Origin: Candidatus Aphodousia gallistercoris
Lineage (GTDB): Bacteria > Pseudomonadota > Gammaproteobacteria > Burkholderiales > Burkholderiaceae_F
NCBI GenBank assembly: GCA_018714185.1
Contig: DVNT01000014.1
Coordinates: 1 to 60,809, forward strand
Reading direction: 5' to 3'
Length of the DNA stretch: 60,809 bases
In this document: one piece after another, positions 17,026 to 26,231 of the stretch
Numbering within the stretch: the first letter of the stretch is position 1
How the letters are laid out: each line of letters begins with the position of its first letter
Position numbers and translations under genes: made by a program
Notes under the pieces: generated by a model
What the model was told of the DNA's origin: nothing
The model's database searches: none
The model's input: the letters and a program-made list of their open reading frames with translations, nothing else

Positions 17026-18216
17026 TTATTCGTGCCGTTGCGCGAGGTTCGGATGCCGGCAAAGATAGGTAAGTGTGGCCAAGGCAAAAAGCGCAGCGCT
17101 AGCAAAGCAGTATTGAGCTCCCCAAAGTTGCCAAAGGCTGCCGGCAATCAGGCCGCCGGCAAGCAGTGCCAAGCCTGAAAAGAAATTGAAAAGTCCGAAA
17201 GCGCTTGCACGCACCTCTTGAGGGGCGGTCAAAGAAATGAGGGTGGAGAAAATGCCTTGTGTGGCACCAAGATGCAGCCCGAAAAGAATCACCGCCGCCA
17301 AAAGCATCACGGGGCTTTGGGCGAGCGCAAAAGCTACATCCGAGGCGGCCAAAAGGCACAGCCCCAAGCCGAGCAACTTCACGGGATTCATTCTGTCGGC
17401 TAGATATCCGAACGGATAGCTCGATAGCGAAAAGGCCAGGTTAACGAGAACCATGATGAGCGGAATCCAGGTTTGTTCAATGCCGATGTCAGCTGCTCGC
17501 AAGACGATAAAGGCGTTTGAAAAGCGAGCCAGGGAAAAAAGCACTCCCAATGCCACCAGCGTTTTAAAGGCCGGAGTGGCCGCGCGCTTGAGATCGGGAA
17601 GCCCGATGGCTTTGTGAGGCGCTGAGCGGCCCGCGGGCTCTTTGACGCCGAAAAGGATGAGCATCAGGCACAGAATGCCCGGAATCAAGGCTATCCAAAA
17701 AATATGGCGCAAGTTTTGCGTCCAAGTTAAAAGCAAAAGCGTTGCCAGAAGCGGCCCGATAAAGGCGCCCGAGGCATCGAGCGCTTGCCTGAGCCCATAG
17801 GCTGAGCCTCGAATGCTTTCGTCGGTGACTTCGGCAATGATGGCGTCTCGTGGGGCGCCTCTTAGGCCCTTGCCGATACGATCGAAAAATCGGGCGCCGA
17901 GTACCATCGGCAGCGATCCTGCCAAGGCAAAAGCCGGCTTGGAGAGGACGCCGAGAAAGTAACCGATAAAGACCAGCCACTTTTTATGCCCGAAGCGATC
18001 GGCAATCACTCCGGAAAAGACTTTCGTGACGAGCGCGGTCGATTCACCTACGCCTTCGACCAAACCGATCCACAAGGCACCGGCGCCTAAGGTCCCTGCC
18101 ATAAAAAGCGGCAAAAGGGCATGGATCATTTCCGAAGAAATATCCATAAAAAGGCTCACGAGACCGAGCACCCAAACGGTACGGGGAACCTTGACTTTAG
18201 CTTTGTTTTCGGACAC
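17026..18216 (-). CDS. MFS transporter
   Basis: 396 residues with about twelve transmembrane helices. Loop 2-3 motif A is GVIADRFGHKK (near residue 65), and the loop after helix 4 has RFFDRIGKGLRGAPRDA, typical of a widespread uncharacterised MFS subfamily. Substrate unknown. It is convergent with the KAP gene (60 bp gap with a weak hairpin at 17010-17030) and transcribed away from xseA. Confidence 0.85.
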   Translation of the reverse strand: MSENKAKVKVPRTVWVLGLVSLFMDISSEMIHALLPLFMAGTLGAGALWIGLVEGVGESTALVTKVFSGVIADRFGHKKWLVFIGYFLGVLSKPAFALAGSLPMVLGARFFDRIGKGLRGAPRDAIIAEVTDESIRGSAYGLRQALDASGAFIGPLLATLLLLTWTQNLRHIFWIALIPGILCLMLILFGVKEPAGRSAPHKAIGLPDLKRAATPAFKTLVALGVLFSLARFSNAFIVLRAADIGIEQTWIPLIMVLVNLAFSLSSYPFGYLADRMNPVKLLGLGLCLLAASDVAFALAQSPVMLLAAVILFGLHLGATQGIFSTLISLTAPQEVRASAFGLFNFFSGLALLAGGLIAGSLWQLWGAQYCFASAALFALATLTYLCRHPNLAQRHE

Positions 18217-18395
18217 GCCGCCTTGCCTTTTCTGATGAAATCATGTCTTTGTATTATCAGTCGATTTCAAGCGAGTGGCGTCAAAAAAGCGAGAAAATCG
18301 GACGGGGAAAAAATTAAATTTGTAACCGATTGAGAGCAAAATGACGGATAGTGTTCGGCAATTCGTATACTCTTTGAGTCAACACGGATAGAGTT

Positions 18396-19808
18396 ATGCA
18401 AGACTTCAGTTTTTCGTCTCCGGGCGTCATCAGCGTCTCCGAGCTTAACGATAGAGTAGCCCGCTGCCTTCAAGTGAATTTCGCGCCCCTGTGGGTCGCA
18501 GGCGAAATCCGCGGCTTCACCCGGGCGGCCTCCGGGCATTGGTACTTTACGCTCAAGGACCGCGCAAGCGAGGTAAGCTGCGCGATGTTTGCCGGCGACA
18601 ACCGCCGCGTGCGTTTTATGCCGAAAACGGGCGATCGGGTGCAGGTGCACGGGCAAGTCTCAATTTACCGTCCGCGAGGCTCCTATCAGTTGGTTGTCGA
18701 TGCGATGCAGCCTGCGGGCTTAGGCGAGCTCTACGAGCGCTTTTTGATGCTCAAAAATAAGCTTCAGGCCGAGGGGCTTTTTGATCCTGCCAGGAAAAAA
18801 GCCATTGCTCGGGTCAATTTCCGTATCGGCGTGGTCACAAGCCTGAAGGCTGCCGCCTTGCGCGACGTGATTACAACGCTCAGGCGCCGGGCGCCCTATG
18901 CGGTCGTGACGGTTTTCCCGGCAAGCGTACAAGGCGAAGCGGCCGTTGGGGAGCTTACGGCCTCTTTAAAGGCAGCCGATGCCGCCCGCCAAGATGTGAT
19001 CCTTTTGGTTAGAGGCGGGGGATCGCTTCAAGACTTATGGGCCTTTAATGAAGAAGCGGTTGCAAGAACGCTCGTAGCCATGCAAACGCCCGTCATTGTC
19101 GGGGTGGGGCACGAGTCCGATGTCACGATTGCCGATTGGGCGGCAGACTTTCGGGCAGCCACGCCCACGGCCGCGGCCGAGCACGCTAGCGAAAATATAT
19201 CCGTTTTGCTAACGGAACTTGCGCTACAGCAGCGGCTCTTAAAGCAAAATACGAAAGAGCGCTTGCAAGGATACTCGCAGCGCTTAGATTGGCTGACCGC
19301 CTCGCTTGTGACGCCGCAAGAAAAGTTAGAGCGAAACCGAGAAAGCCTTTTAAACGTGAGCCGCGAGCTTGTGCAAGCCTGGCAAGAACGCTACTGCCAG
19401 CGCCCCGGTCAAGATTTGGCTAGCCTCAAGCAGAGCCTTTCGCACGGCATGCAGCGCGAGCTTTTGCTAAGCCTAAACCGCTTTCAGTCGGCCAAGGCCG
19501 GACTTCAAAATCCCCGGGAGGGTATTCAAGGCAAGCGTGCGGCTCTTGAGGCAACGAGCGCCTTATTGCGTTCGGCAACGCGAGCGAAACTTCAGACGCT
19601 TTCACAGCGGCGGGAGTCGCTTGATGCGTTGCTTTTTGAGTCCAGTCCCCGGGCGATCTTGACCAAGGGCTACGCTTATGTAAGCGACGAGGCCGGAGCG
19701 CTTTTGAAGTCGAGCCGCCGGGTGAAGCCTTGCGATCCGGTGACGATTCATTGGTTTGATGGAGAGGCTTTCGGTAAGATTATCGAAGTCCGCCCAAAGA
19801 ATAAATAA
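18396..19808 (+). CDS. xseA: Exonuclease VII large subunit
   Basis: 470 residues; catalytic subunit of exonuclease VII, degrading single-stranded DNA in both directions with XseB. An OB-fold is at the N-terminus (VSELNDRVARCLQVNF, WVAGEIRGF, GHWYFTLKD). The catalytic core has RIGVVTSLKAAALRDV, LVRGGGSLQDLWAFN and VGVGHESDVTIADWAADFRA. A long coiled coil (about 270-400) and the C-terminal RAILTKGYAYV block complete it. TATACT (18366-18371) may be its -10. It is followed at 21 bp by sodB. Confidence 0.95.
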   Translation: MQDFSFSSPGVISVSELNDRVARCLQVNFAPLWVAGEIRGFTRAASGHWYFTLKDRASEVSCAMFAGDNRRVRFMPKTGDRVQVHGQVSIYRPRGSYQLVVDAMQPAGLGELYERFLMLKNKLQAEGLFDPARKKAIARVNFRIGVVTSLKAAALRDVITTLRRRAPYAVVTVFPASVQGEAAVGELTASLKAADAARQDVILLVRGGGSLQDLWAFNEEAVARTLVAMQTPVIVGVGHESDVTIADWAADFRAATPTAAAEHASENISVLLTELALQQRLLKQNTKERLQGYSQRLDWLTASLVTPQEKLERNRESLLNVSRELVQAWQERYCQRPGQDLASLKQSLSHGMQRELLLSLNRFQSAKAGLQNPREGIQGKRAALEATSALLRSATRAKLQTLSQRRESLDALLFESSPRAILTKGYAYVSDEAGALLKSSRRVKPCDPVTIHWFDGEAFGKIIEVRPKNK

Positions 19809-19829
19809 CAATCTCAAAAGGAGAAAAAA

Positions 19830-20429
19830 ATGGCTTTTACTTTACCCATGCTGCCGTACCCCTTGTCGGGCTTGGCTCCGGCTTTGTCCGAAGAAACCTT
19901 GAACTACCACTACGGCAAGCATCACCAAACCTACATCAATACGTTAAATACGTTGATTCAAGGCACGCCCTTTGAGAAGATGTCGCTCGAAGAAATCGTG
20001 CTCGCAAGCGACGGCGTAAACCAAGCCATTTTCAACAATGCCGCCCAAGCGTGGAATCACACGTTCTACTGGATGTGCTTGTCGCCCAACGGCGAAAAAG
20101 AACCGGGCGGGGAACTCTTGCGCCGCATCGAAGAGACCTGGGGTTCGTACGAGAAGTTCCGCGAAACGTTCATTGCTCAGGCCGCCGGCAATTTCGGCTC
20201 GGGCTGGACGTGGCTTGTTTTGACGCCCGCCAAGGAATTAAAGATTGTGAATACGTCCAATGCCGGAACGGCTTTGGCCTCGGACGATACGCCGCTTCTC
20301 GTGGTGGACGTGTGGGAGCACGCTTACTATATCGACTATCGCAACTCGCGTCCGAACTACCTCAACGCGTTGTTTGATCACTTGATCGACTGGGGCTTTG
20401 TGGCTAAGAAGTATTACGAAGCCCGCTAA
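19830..20429 (+). CDS. sodB: Superoxide dismutase (Fe type)
   Basis: 199 residues; dismutates superoxide in the cytosol. The metal ligands are His27 (NYHYGKHH), His in AWNHTFYW, and Asp/His in VVDVWEHAYYIDYRN. The Gln in FNNAAQAW is the second-sphere residue typical of iron enzymes. The strong ribosome site AAAGGAG lies before the ATG. Having an Fe-SOD fits an organism with limited oxygen exposure. Confidence 0.96.
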   Translation: MAFTLPMLPYPLSGLAPALSEETLNYHYGKHHQTYINTLNTLIQGTPFEKMSLEEIVLASDGVNQAIFNNAAQAWNHTFYWMCLSPNGEKEPGGELLRRIEETWGSYEKFRETFIAQAAGNFGSGWTWLVLTPAKELKIVNTSNAGTALASDDTPLLVVDVWEHAYYIDYRNSRPNYLNALFDHLIDWGFVAKKYYEAR

Positions 20430-20456
20430 GCGGCTTCTCGACACAAGGCGGTGCGC

Positions 20457-20933
20457 CTAGCGTGCGTCGCCTTCTCGAGACAAGCGGGCTCCTATGCCCA
20501 CCTGATGATCCTTAAACCATCCGGCTCGCGTCTCCAACACAAAAGCGGCGGCTAGCGGCGAGCAGTGGGTGGTTTTTGTTTGCGCCTTCATGTTAAAAAT
20601 CGCTAACAGGCGCTTATTTTTATCAAAAAAACCGACATCCAAGTCAATCGGCACGCGGTGCATCCACATGCAGACTGCCCGCGGCGGTTCAAAAATAAAA
20701 AGCATGCCCTCGCGGTCCGAAAGCGACGTGACGCCTTGAAGGCCTCGGTTTTGTTCGGCCTGTGTGACAGCAAGCTTTACGTGAAGCTCGTGGCCGTCCA
20801 ATTCAATTGTCTCGGCTGATACGCAGGAGGTTGCAAGCAAGGCGGCCAGGACAAAACAGAAACTGCGGGCCAAAGCACCGGGCTTACGACTCGCAGTTTT
20901 CAACGCTGGCAAAAACAAGTTGTCCGCAGACAC
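20457..20933 (-). CDS. DUF192 exported protein
   Basis: 158 residues. The hydrophobic segment at 22-40 (ARSFCFVLAALLATSCVSA) looks like a signal peptide, perhaps with a marginal lipobox Cys. The DUF192 fold follows: NRGLQGVTSLSDREGMLFIF, CMWMHRVPIDLDVGFFD and a C-terminal ETRAGWFKDHQVGIG block. Function unknown. It lies 12 bp downstream of the cold-shock gene, a pairing I recall in betaproteobacteria. Confidence 0.9.
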   Translation of the reverse strand: MSADNLFLPALKTASRKPGALARSFCFVLAALLATSCVSAETIELDGHELHVKLAVTQAEQNRGLQGVTSLSDREGMLFIFEPPRAVCMWMHRVPIDLDVGFFDKNKRLLAIFNMKAQTKTTHCSPLAAAFVLETRAGWFKDHQVGIGARLSREGDAR

Positions 20934-20945
20934 TCTCCAAGTCTC

Positions 20946-21173
20946 CTAGCTCGAAGCACTGGCCTTTGTCGGTGAAGGAATTACACGCGTGGCGTGCAAC
21001 CCGCGCTCGGATTGTTCGAATTCAAACTCAACACGCTGGTTGGCTTGCAGGGTTTTCCGTCCGGGCATTTCGATTGCGCGAAAGTGAACGAAGACCTCAC
21101 AGTCTTGACCATCGGGGATGATGAATCCGTAACCTTTGGCATCCGAGAACCATTTGACAGTACCTGAATTCAT
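20946..21173 (-). CDS. Cold-shock domain protein
   Basis: 75 residues; a single-stranded nucleic acid-binding OB-fold. RNP1 is KGYGFI and RNP2 is VFVHF. The C-terminus extends a few residues beyond the domain (SPTKASASS). It probably acts as an RNA chaperone. It is co-directional with and 12 bp upstream of the DUF192 gene. The upstream region has T/A-rich near-repeats (21270-21345) but no clear promoter was chosen. Confidence 0.95.
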   Translation of the reverse strand: MNSGTVKWFSDAKGYGFIIPDGQDCEVFVHFRAIEMPGRKTLQANQRVEFEFEQSERGLHATRVIPSPTKASASS

Positions 21174-21409
21174 AGAACAAACCTAAAAAACGAAAGCAAC
21201 GACAAAAATAGACAATCTGCTTTTGCCCGCTTTCATTTTTCATCATAGACCTTTATTGGCAGGGTGGAAAAATATTTTTTTTGCGTCGAGACGATTAAAA
21301 ACCTGTTGAAATATAAAAGAATATTTTTTTGTCGACAAAATGGGTTTATTTTTTGCCTTGCCTCTTGCGCCCGATTATGGGAACATGACCTTTTTCGTAA
21401 GGAACAGAG

Positions 21410-21895
21410 ATGAGCGAATCGGAATTGGCTAGGGATATCAGCATGAGCTACCCCGAGGCGGTTTGGGACTTGGATAGCCTCGAGCGCTACCGGCGTTGCC
21501 GCCTGCATTCGGAACTGGCTGCGTTGGATGAAAACCGCTTTTTCATCCGGGCCGTGCTGTGCGTGCCGATTGAAGATGAAACGGAGTTTACCTGGGGCGT
21601 TTGGTGCGAGGTAAGCCGCGAAGACCATGACCGGTACCTTAAGGCGCTCAAATACGGAACCTTGTCCCGCTTGGGGGTTCTCCCAGGGCGGCTAGCCAAT
21701 GAGCTGCCGGTTTACGAGCATTCGCTCGGGTTGCGTGTGACGCTAAAGCCTTCGGACGAATCTCGGCCGACCGTGAAGGTGCAGGAAGAGTCGGCGCTCA
21801 AAGCCGAACAAGCGGCAGGCATTTCTCTTAAGCGGCTCGAAGAAATCAACAGGCTCCTTTTCGAAGACGACGAAGAAGAGCCTGAAGAAGCCTAA
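21410..21895 (+). CDS. DUF2199 protein
   Basis: 161 residues, soluble and acidic. It matches DUF2199 by YPEAVWDLDSLERYRRCRLHSE, NRFFIRAVLCVPI and FTWGVWCEVSREDHDRY. The N-terminal cysteine pair of longer family members is absent. The C-terminus is very acidic (EDDEEEPEE). Function unknown. It ends 7 bp from the convergent dut. Confidence 0.85.
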   Translation: MSESELARDISMSYPEAVWDLDSLERYRRCRLHSELAALDENRFFIRAVLCVPIEDETEFTWGVWCEVSREDHDRYLKALKYGTLSRLGVLPGRLANELPVYEHSLGLRVTLKPSDESRPTVKVQEESALKAEQAAGISLKRLEEINRLLFEDDEEEPEEA

Positions 21896-21902
21896 AAAGA
21901 AC

Positions 21903-22349
21903 CTATTTCGTGCCCGTGGAGCCAAAGCCTGCGGCACCGCGTTCGCTGGCTTTGAACTCATCGACTACGCGCATTTGCATTTGTACGACGGGAACCACAA
22001 CCAGTTGTGCGAGCCGCTGCAGGGGCTCGATCGTGAAGGGTTCCCGGCCGCGGTTCCATGTTGAAACCATCAATTCGCCTTGGTAGTCCGAGTCAATCAG
22101 GCCGACCAAATTGCCGAGAACGATCCCATGTTTGTGACCCAAGCCCGAGCGCGGCAGAATCATGGCTGCGTAGCCGGGATCGGCCAGGTGAATGGCCAAG
22201 CCCGTTTTAATCAGCACCGTTTCGCCCGGCGCGAGCGTCAGAGGCTCATCGAGCATGGCACGCAAATCCAGGCCGGCAGAGCCTTCGGTTGCGTAAGCGG
22301 GCATATGCTCTTTTAATCGGGCGTCAAGAATCTTAACGTCGACTTGCAT
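21903..22349 (-). CDS. dut: dUTP diphosphatase
   Basis: 148 residues; hydrolyses dUTP to dUMP, keeping uracil out of DNA and feeding thymidylate synthesis. The five trimeric dUTPase motifs are present: [44 protein letters not shown] and the C-terminal [10 protein letters not shown]. It is the third gene of coaBC-membrane protein-dut, a coupling with coaBC common in proteobacteria. Confidence 0.97.
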   Translation of the reverse strand: MQVDVKILDARLKEHMPAYATEGSAGLDLRAMLDEPLTLAPGETVLIKTGLAIHLADPGYAAMILPRSGLGHKHGIVLGNLVGLIDSDYQGELMVSTWNRGREPFTIEPLQRLAQLVVVPVVQMQMRVVDEFKASERGAAGFGSTGTK

Positions 22350-22354
22350 GGGAT

Positions 22355-22786
22355 TTATCTCCTTTTCTTATTGAGAACAGCCATCAAAATCATGGCAATA
22401 AAGCAAAAAGTGAACGCGGCTGAGACGATGTCTTCTTGGCCGGTGGAAGCGCCGTAGGCAAAGCCGATAAAGCCTGCTAAAAAGGCAAGCAACGGGAGCT
22501 TTTTCGATAAAGAGGCGGGGCGCTTAGGGGCGCTTGGCTTGGCGGCCGGGCGCTCATCGCGGTAAATCGCCTCAATCGACGCGGCAACGGGGGCGGTGCC
22601 TTGGGCTTGGGCGCTTGCGATCTGCTTATTTTTTTCAATGTCGGCCTGCTGCTGCGCCTGCATTTGCGCATCGCTCACTTGCAGCGCTTTCAGGTGCTGC
22701 ACGCTTTCGCGGTTGAGTTCGTCGACAAAGCTCGCGAAGTCGCCGTTTTTCGGTTCCAACGTTTTCGGATCAAACGGCCCTTTCAT
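22355..22786 (-). CDS. Small membrane protein, unknown
   Basis: 143 residues that I do not recognise. A charged, Gln-rich N-terminal half with coiled-coil tendency (residues 20-65) precedes a Pro/Ala/Lys linker and two hydrophobic helices (about 97-140). The ATG overlaps the coaBC stop (ATGA) with AGGAGG upstream, so it is translationally coupled to coaBC, and dut follows 5 bp later. Probably an inner-membrane protein. Confidence 0.75.
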   Translation of the reverse strand: MKGPFDPKTLEPKNGDFASFVDELNRESVQHLKALQVSDAQMQAQQQADIEKNKQIASAQAQGTAPVAASIEAIYRDERPAAKPSAPKRPASLSKKLPLLAFLAGFIGFAYGASTGQEDIVSAAFTFCFIAMILMAVLNKKRR

Positions 22787-23964
22787 CAGCTCACCTCCTG
22801 CGCTATTTTGGCAATGAGCGCTTGAGCCACGGCTTCTTTCGTGGCCTTGGTTAAGGGTGTGGCGGCATCGCGTTCGACAAACACCACCGCGTTGGTGTCC
22901 TTGTTCATGGCGTCTTTAACCAAGTTGGCAACGATCAGCGGCACATTCTTGCGGTAGAGCTTGGCGCGGGCATTATCGATCAGGTTGTCGGTTTCGGCGG
23001 CAAAGCCCACGCAGTACGGGGCGTTTTCAAGGGCGGCAACGCTTGCAAGAATATCCGGATTTTCCGTAAAGGTGAGTTCCGGCGCTTGCGTAAACTCTTT
23101 CTTGATCTTGTGGGTCGCGGGTTTTTCAATGCGCCAGTCGGCAACCGCCGCTACGCTGATAAACACTTCGTGGCGGGGGACTTCTTCCATGACGGCTTCG
23201 TACATTTCCCGGGCCGTGAGCACATCGATGCGGCGCACGCCCGCGGGGGTCTTCAGTGCCGTCGGACCGGCAATGAGCGTGACTTCGGCGCCGGCTAAAA
23301 CCGCCGCCTTGGCAATGGCAAAGCCTTGCTTGCCCGAGGAGAGGTTGGTGATGCCGCGAACCGGGTCAATGGGCTCGTAGGTGGGACCGGCCGTGATCAG
23401 CACGCGGCAGCGATCCAAGAGTCTCGGCGCAAACGCCCCTTGCATGAGCTCAATGAGGTCTTCGGGCTCGAGCATGCGGCCGCTGCCTACATCGCCGCAA
23501 GCCTGCTCGCCGCTATCGGGCCCCAAGAAAATGGCGCCGTCTTGCGTAAGCTGCGCCACGTTGCGCTGCGTGGCATTGTTGTGCCACATGTAAGTATTCA
23601 TGGCCGGGGCAAAAGCCACCGGGCAGCGCGCGGCCAAAATCGCGGCGCTTAGCACATCGTCGGCAATGCCCTGGGCGGCTTTGGCCAAAATGTTGGCCGT
23701 GGCGGGGGCCACCAAAAGCAGTTTAGCGTCACGAGTGGCTTCAATATGCGGAATCGCGCAGTCGGCTTGATCCCAGTCGGACGTGATCACGCTTTCGGCG
23801 CCGAGCGCCTCGAAAGTGAGCGGCGTGACAAAGCGCTGGGCAGCCTGCGTCATGATGACGCTGCAGCGCGCACCGCGCTTAATGAGTAAGCGCAAAAGTT
23901 CACAACTTTTATAAGCGGCAATGGAGCCGGTGACGCCTAAAACAATTTTTTGACCCGTAAGCAC
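22786..23964 (-). CDS. coaBC: Phosphopantothenoylcysteine decarboxylase/synthase
   Basis: 392 residues; bifunctional coenzyme A enzyme. The N-terminal FMN decarboxylase CoaC (1-180) has GVTGSIAAYKSCELLR, the PAMNTYMWHN motif and the substrate-clamp ACGDVGSGRM. The C-terminal CTP-dependent ligase CoaB (190-392) has ITAGPTYEPIDPVRGITN, SSGKQG and GFAAETDN. TATAAT at 24055-24050 is a candidate -10, and GCCGGC repeats at 24007-24027 form a leader hairpin. It is the first gene of a three-gene operon. Confidence 0.96.
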   Translation of the reverse strand: MLTGQKIVLGVTGSIAAYKSCELLRLLIKRGARCSVIMTQAAQRFVTPLTFEALGAESVITSDWDQADCAIPHIEATRDAKLLLVAPATANILAKAAQGIADDVLSAAILAARCPVAFAPAMNTYMWHNNATQRNVAQLTQDGAIFLGPDSGEQACGDVGSGRMLEPEDLIELMQGAFAPRLLDRCRVLITAGPTYEPIDPVRGITNLSSGKQGFAIAKAAVLAGAEVTLIAGPTALKTPAGVRRIDVLTAREMYEAVMEEVPRHEVFISVAAVADWRIEKPATHKIKKEFTQAPELTFTENPDILASVAALENAPYCVGFAAETDNLIDNARAKLYRKNVPLIVANLVKDAMNKDTNAVVFVERDAATPLTKATKEAVAQALIAKIAQEVS

Positions 23965-24049
23965 GGCGCTCTCCTTGAAGTGGCCTTTTCTCTAGCCTTG
24001 ATAAAAGCCGGCGGTCGTTCATGCCGGCACGACCCTGCGACTAGCTCAA

Positions 24050-24055
24050 ATTATA
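24050..24055 (-). promoter_or_regulatory. -10 box for coaBC operon
   Basis: TATAAT on the minus strand, about 85 bp upstream of coaBC; the -35 is weak. Confidence 0.45.
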
Positions 24056-24096
24056 GGCAAAGTCAGCCGTTTTCTCGGGCCTCGGGCGCGGAAATA

Positions 24097-25368
24097 TTAA
24101 GCAGGGCGCTTTTCTTGCGAGCCTAGTCCGGCCAGCGTGACGCTAAAGTGCGAACCGCTTTCCGATTCCAGCAGCGCCAAGCGCCAGCCGCAGCGGTCGC
24201 AAATGCGCTTGGCAATCGAAAGGCCCATGCCGAAGCCGTGGGGCTTGTCGCTAGCGCGGACAAACGGCTCGAAGATTTTTTCCTTCATCGCTGCGTTAAC
24301 GCCGCTGCCGGTGTCGATGACCTCAAACCCCTCGCGGGTTTCAATGACGGTCACGCTGCCGCTATCGGTATAGCGGATGGCATTTTTGATGAGATTGCCG
24401 GCGACCGTGGCCACAAGAAGCTGCGAGTACTCGCCCGGGCAATGCCCCTGGCTTTGCAGCGACAGATGCAGCCTTTTATTTTTTGCCGCGCCCTCAAAGT
24501 GCTCGACGATTTGCTGCAGGGTGTGGTTAAGCTCGCTTTGGTCTTCGGTATAAAGGGCAGTGCCGCGCGCCAAACTTAAAAAGACTGTTAACTTGGCGTT
24601 GATTTCTTCGCAAGCCTGCTCGATTTTTTCCAATAGCTCGCGCCGCTCGGAGTCGGGCGTTTTCATCTCCAGCAATTCCGAGGTGGTTTGAATGACGGTC
24701 AGCGGCGTGCGCAGCTCGTGGCTCACGTCTGCCGTAAAGAGCTTTTCCCGGTCCAGGGCCTCGTGGATGCGTTTGAGCGTGCTGTCGCAGATGCGTGCCA
24801 AGTCGCCTACTTCGTCGTCGGAGACTTTGGCGGTTAAGGGGCGGTAGCTCTTCGAGCTGGCCATCTCTTGGACTTCGGCGGTAAGCTGCATCACCGGCTG
24901 CATCACCCGGCGCTTGATCCACCACCAGGAAAAGATCGAGCCGCAGATAAGCACGAGCATGCTCGAGAGGAAAATGATTAGGTTAAAGGCTTGCTCGCTT
25001 TTTTCAAAGTCGTACTGGTCGCGCACGAGGGTGTAAGTGTAGCCGTTGTGGCTGACTTGGTAGACAAACGAAGAATCGTCGTTGACAAATTCGGTAAAGC
25101 CGGGCTTGACGTCGCGATATGGCGCCGGAATGGGCTCAAGTCGCGGGTCGTCGCTATAAAGGCTCATGGAAACCGGCAGTTTGGGAATGCTGCCGCCATC
25201 GAGTTCCTCCAGGCTGACGTCGAGCTCTTCGGCGAGCATGTCGCTAATGAGGTTTTCTTCCATGAATTCGGTCGATTGCCCCATGGCCATGCCGTAAATA
25301 ATGACCACGATGGCAATTTGCAAAATGGATCCGAAGAGGATGCGTTGGGTGAGACTATTTTTTCTCAT
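24097..25368 (-). CDS. Sensor histidine kinase
   Basis: 423 residues; a membrane sensor kinase. A first transmembrane helix (9-27), a periplasmic sensor of about 110 residues, a second helix (about 140-160), a HAMP-like linker, then the H-box FTADVSHELRTPLTVIQ. N-box NLIKNAIRYTD, G1 VIDTGSGV, F-box PFVRA and G2 GFGMGLSIAKRI are all intact. The start at 25368 is 5 bp after the regulator stop; an in-frame ATG at 25392 overlapping the regulator gene is the alternative. It partners the OmpR-type regulator and lies opposite the PAP2-EptA fusion gene, which suggests a PmrB-like envelope-sensing role (inference). Confidence 0.93.
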   Translation of the reverse strand: MRKNSLTQRILFGSILQIAIVVIIYGMAMGQSTEFMEENLISDMLAEELDVSLEELDGGSIPKLPVSMSLYSDDPRLEPIPAPYRDVKPGFTEFVNDDSSFVYQVSHNGYTYTLVRDQYDFEKSEQAFNLIIFLSSMLVLICGSIFSWWWIKRRVMQPVMQLTAEVQEMASSKSYRPLTAKVSDDEVGDLARICDSTLKRIHEALDREKLFTADVSHELRTPLTVIQTTSELLEMKTPDSERRELLEKIEQACEEINAKLTVFLSLARGTALYTEDQSELNHTLQQIVEHFEGAAKNKRLHLSLQSQGHCPGEYSQLLVATVAGNLIKNAIRYTDSGSVTVIETREGFEVIDTGSGVNAAMKEKIFEPFVRASDKPHGFGMGLSIAKRICDRCGWRLALLESESGSHFSVTLAGLGSQEKRPA

Positions 25369-25373
25369 GGTGC

Positions 25374-26045
25374 TTAACTGCGAATGGACCATCCCAAACC
25401 GGGGTGGGTATGGATTAATTTTTTCTCAAAGGGCTTGTCAATGGCTTGGCGCAAGAGATATATGTTGGCGCGCAGGCTATCGGACGTGGGGGCTTCGCCC
25501 GACCAGAGCAGATGGTCGAGCCGGTTGCGGCTGACAATGCTCGGGCTTTGCAGCATCAGTTCCTTGAGAATGGTCAGGCACGTGGGGTTGAGCTTAATGG
25601 GAACGCCTGAGCGTAAGACTTGGGTTTGCTGCAGGTCAAAAGTAAGATCGGCAACCTTAAGCGTTTGTTCCCGGTTGCCGTAGGCGCGGCGCATGAGCGC
25701 TTCAATGCGAGCTAAAAGCTCACGAAGGGCAAAGGGTTTGATGAGATAGTCGTCGGCACCGGCCTCCAGGCCGATCACCCGGTCGTCGATGGAGTCGCGC
25801 GCGGTGAGCATGATGATTGGCAGGGCGCTGCCTTGGGCGCGCAACCTTTTGCATACGGTGATCCCGTCCATGAGGGGCAGCCCGATATCAAGCACGCACA
25901 GGCCGTATATTTTATTGGACAGCCGCTCGAGCGCCTGCAAGCCGTCGGAGGCAATTTCTGCTTCCCGGCCGTTCATTTGCAAATAGGCACGGATATTGCC
26001 GGCGATATCGGCATTATCCTCCACGATCAAAATAGGTAAAGCCAT
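25374..26045 (-). CDS. OmpR-family response regulator
   Basis: 223 residues. Receiver domain: acidic pair VEDNAD, phospho-Asp in CVLDIGLPLMDG, Thr in MLTARDS, Lys in LIKPFA. Winged-helix DNA-binding domain: residues 125-223 (LTILKELMLQSP, IVSRNRLDHLLWSG, VYLLR-like NIYLLRQAID). The start at 26045 is preferred over 26105 because GGGAG precedes it and the family begins this way. It probably controls the divergent eptA-like gene, whose upstream DNA carries direct TTTGAC repeats with 11 bp spacing. Confidence 0.94.
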   Translation of the reverse strand: MALPILIVEDNADIAGNIRAYLQMNGREAEIASDGLQALERLSNKIYGLCVLDIGLPLMDGITVCKRLRAQGSALPIIMLTARDSIDDRVIGLEAGADDYLIKPFALRELLARIEALMRRAYGNREQTLKVADLTFDLQQTQVLRSGVPIKLNPTCLTILKELMLQSPSIVSRNRLDHLLWSGEAPTSDSLRANIYLLRQAIDKPFEKKLIHTHPGLGWSIRS

Positions 26046-26150
26046 ACGCTCCCATCCTTTATTGAAGCCTTCGGACAGTTTGCTCTTTGACGCGCAGGCT
26101 TTCAATTTTTCGGCTTGCTATTTCGATTCCTGTTGATAACTGTCAATTGC

Positions 26151-26167
26151 TTTGACGGCCTTTTGAC
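26151..26167 (+). promoter_or_regulatory. Direct repeat, candidate response-regulator site
   Basis: TTTGAC-GGCCT-TTTGAC: two identical hexamers starting 11 bp apart, the spacing OmpR/PmrA-type dimers use. An inverted copy (GTCAA, 26142-26146) lies just upstream. The second copy overlaps TTGACA (26163-26168), a possible -35. It lies in the divergent region between the regulator and the fusion gene. Confidence 0.45.
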
Positions 26168-26231
26168 AGGCTTTTTACGCGGATTTTTCACCTCTTAAAC
26201 GATACTGACAGACGTAGGAAAGGAGTTGATT

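Noticed and set aside
26133-26146. FNR site TTGATAACTGTCAA before the two-component genes
   Set aside because: One mismatch; about two such near-matches are expected by chance in the window, and the position does not fit a known promoter.
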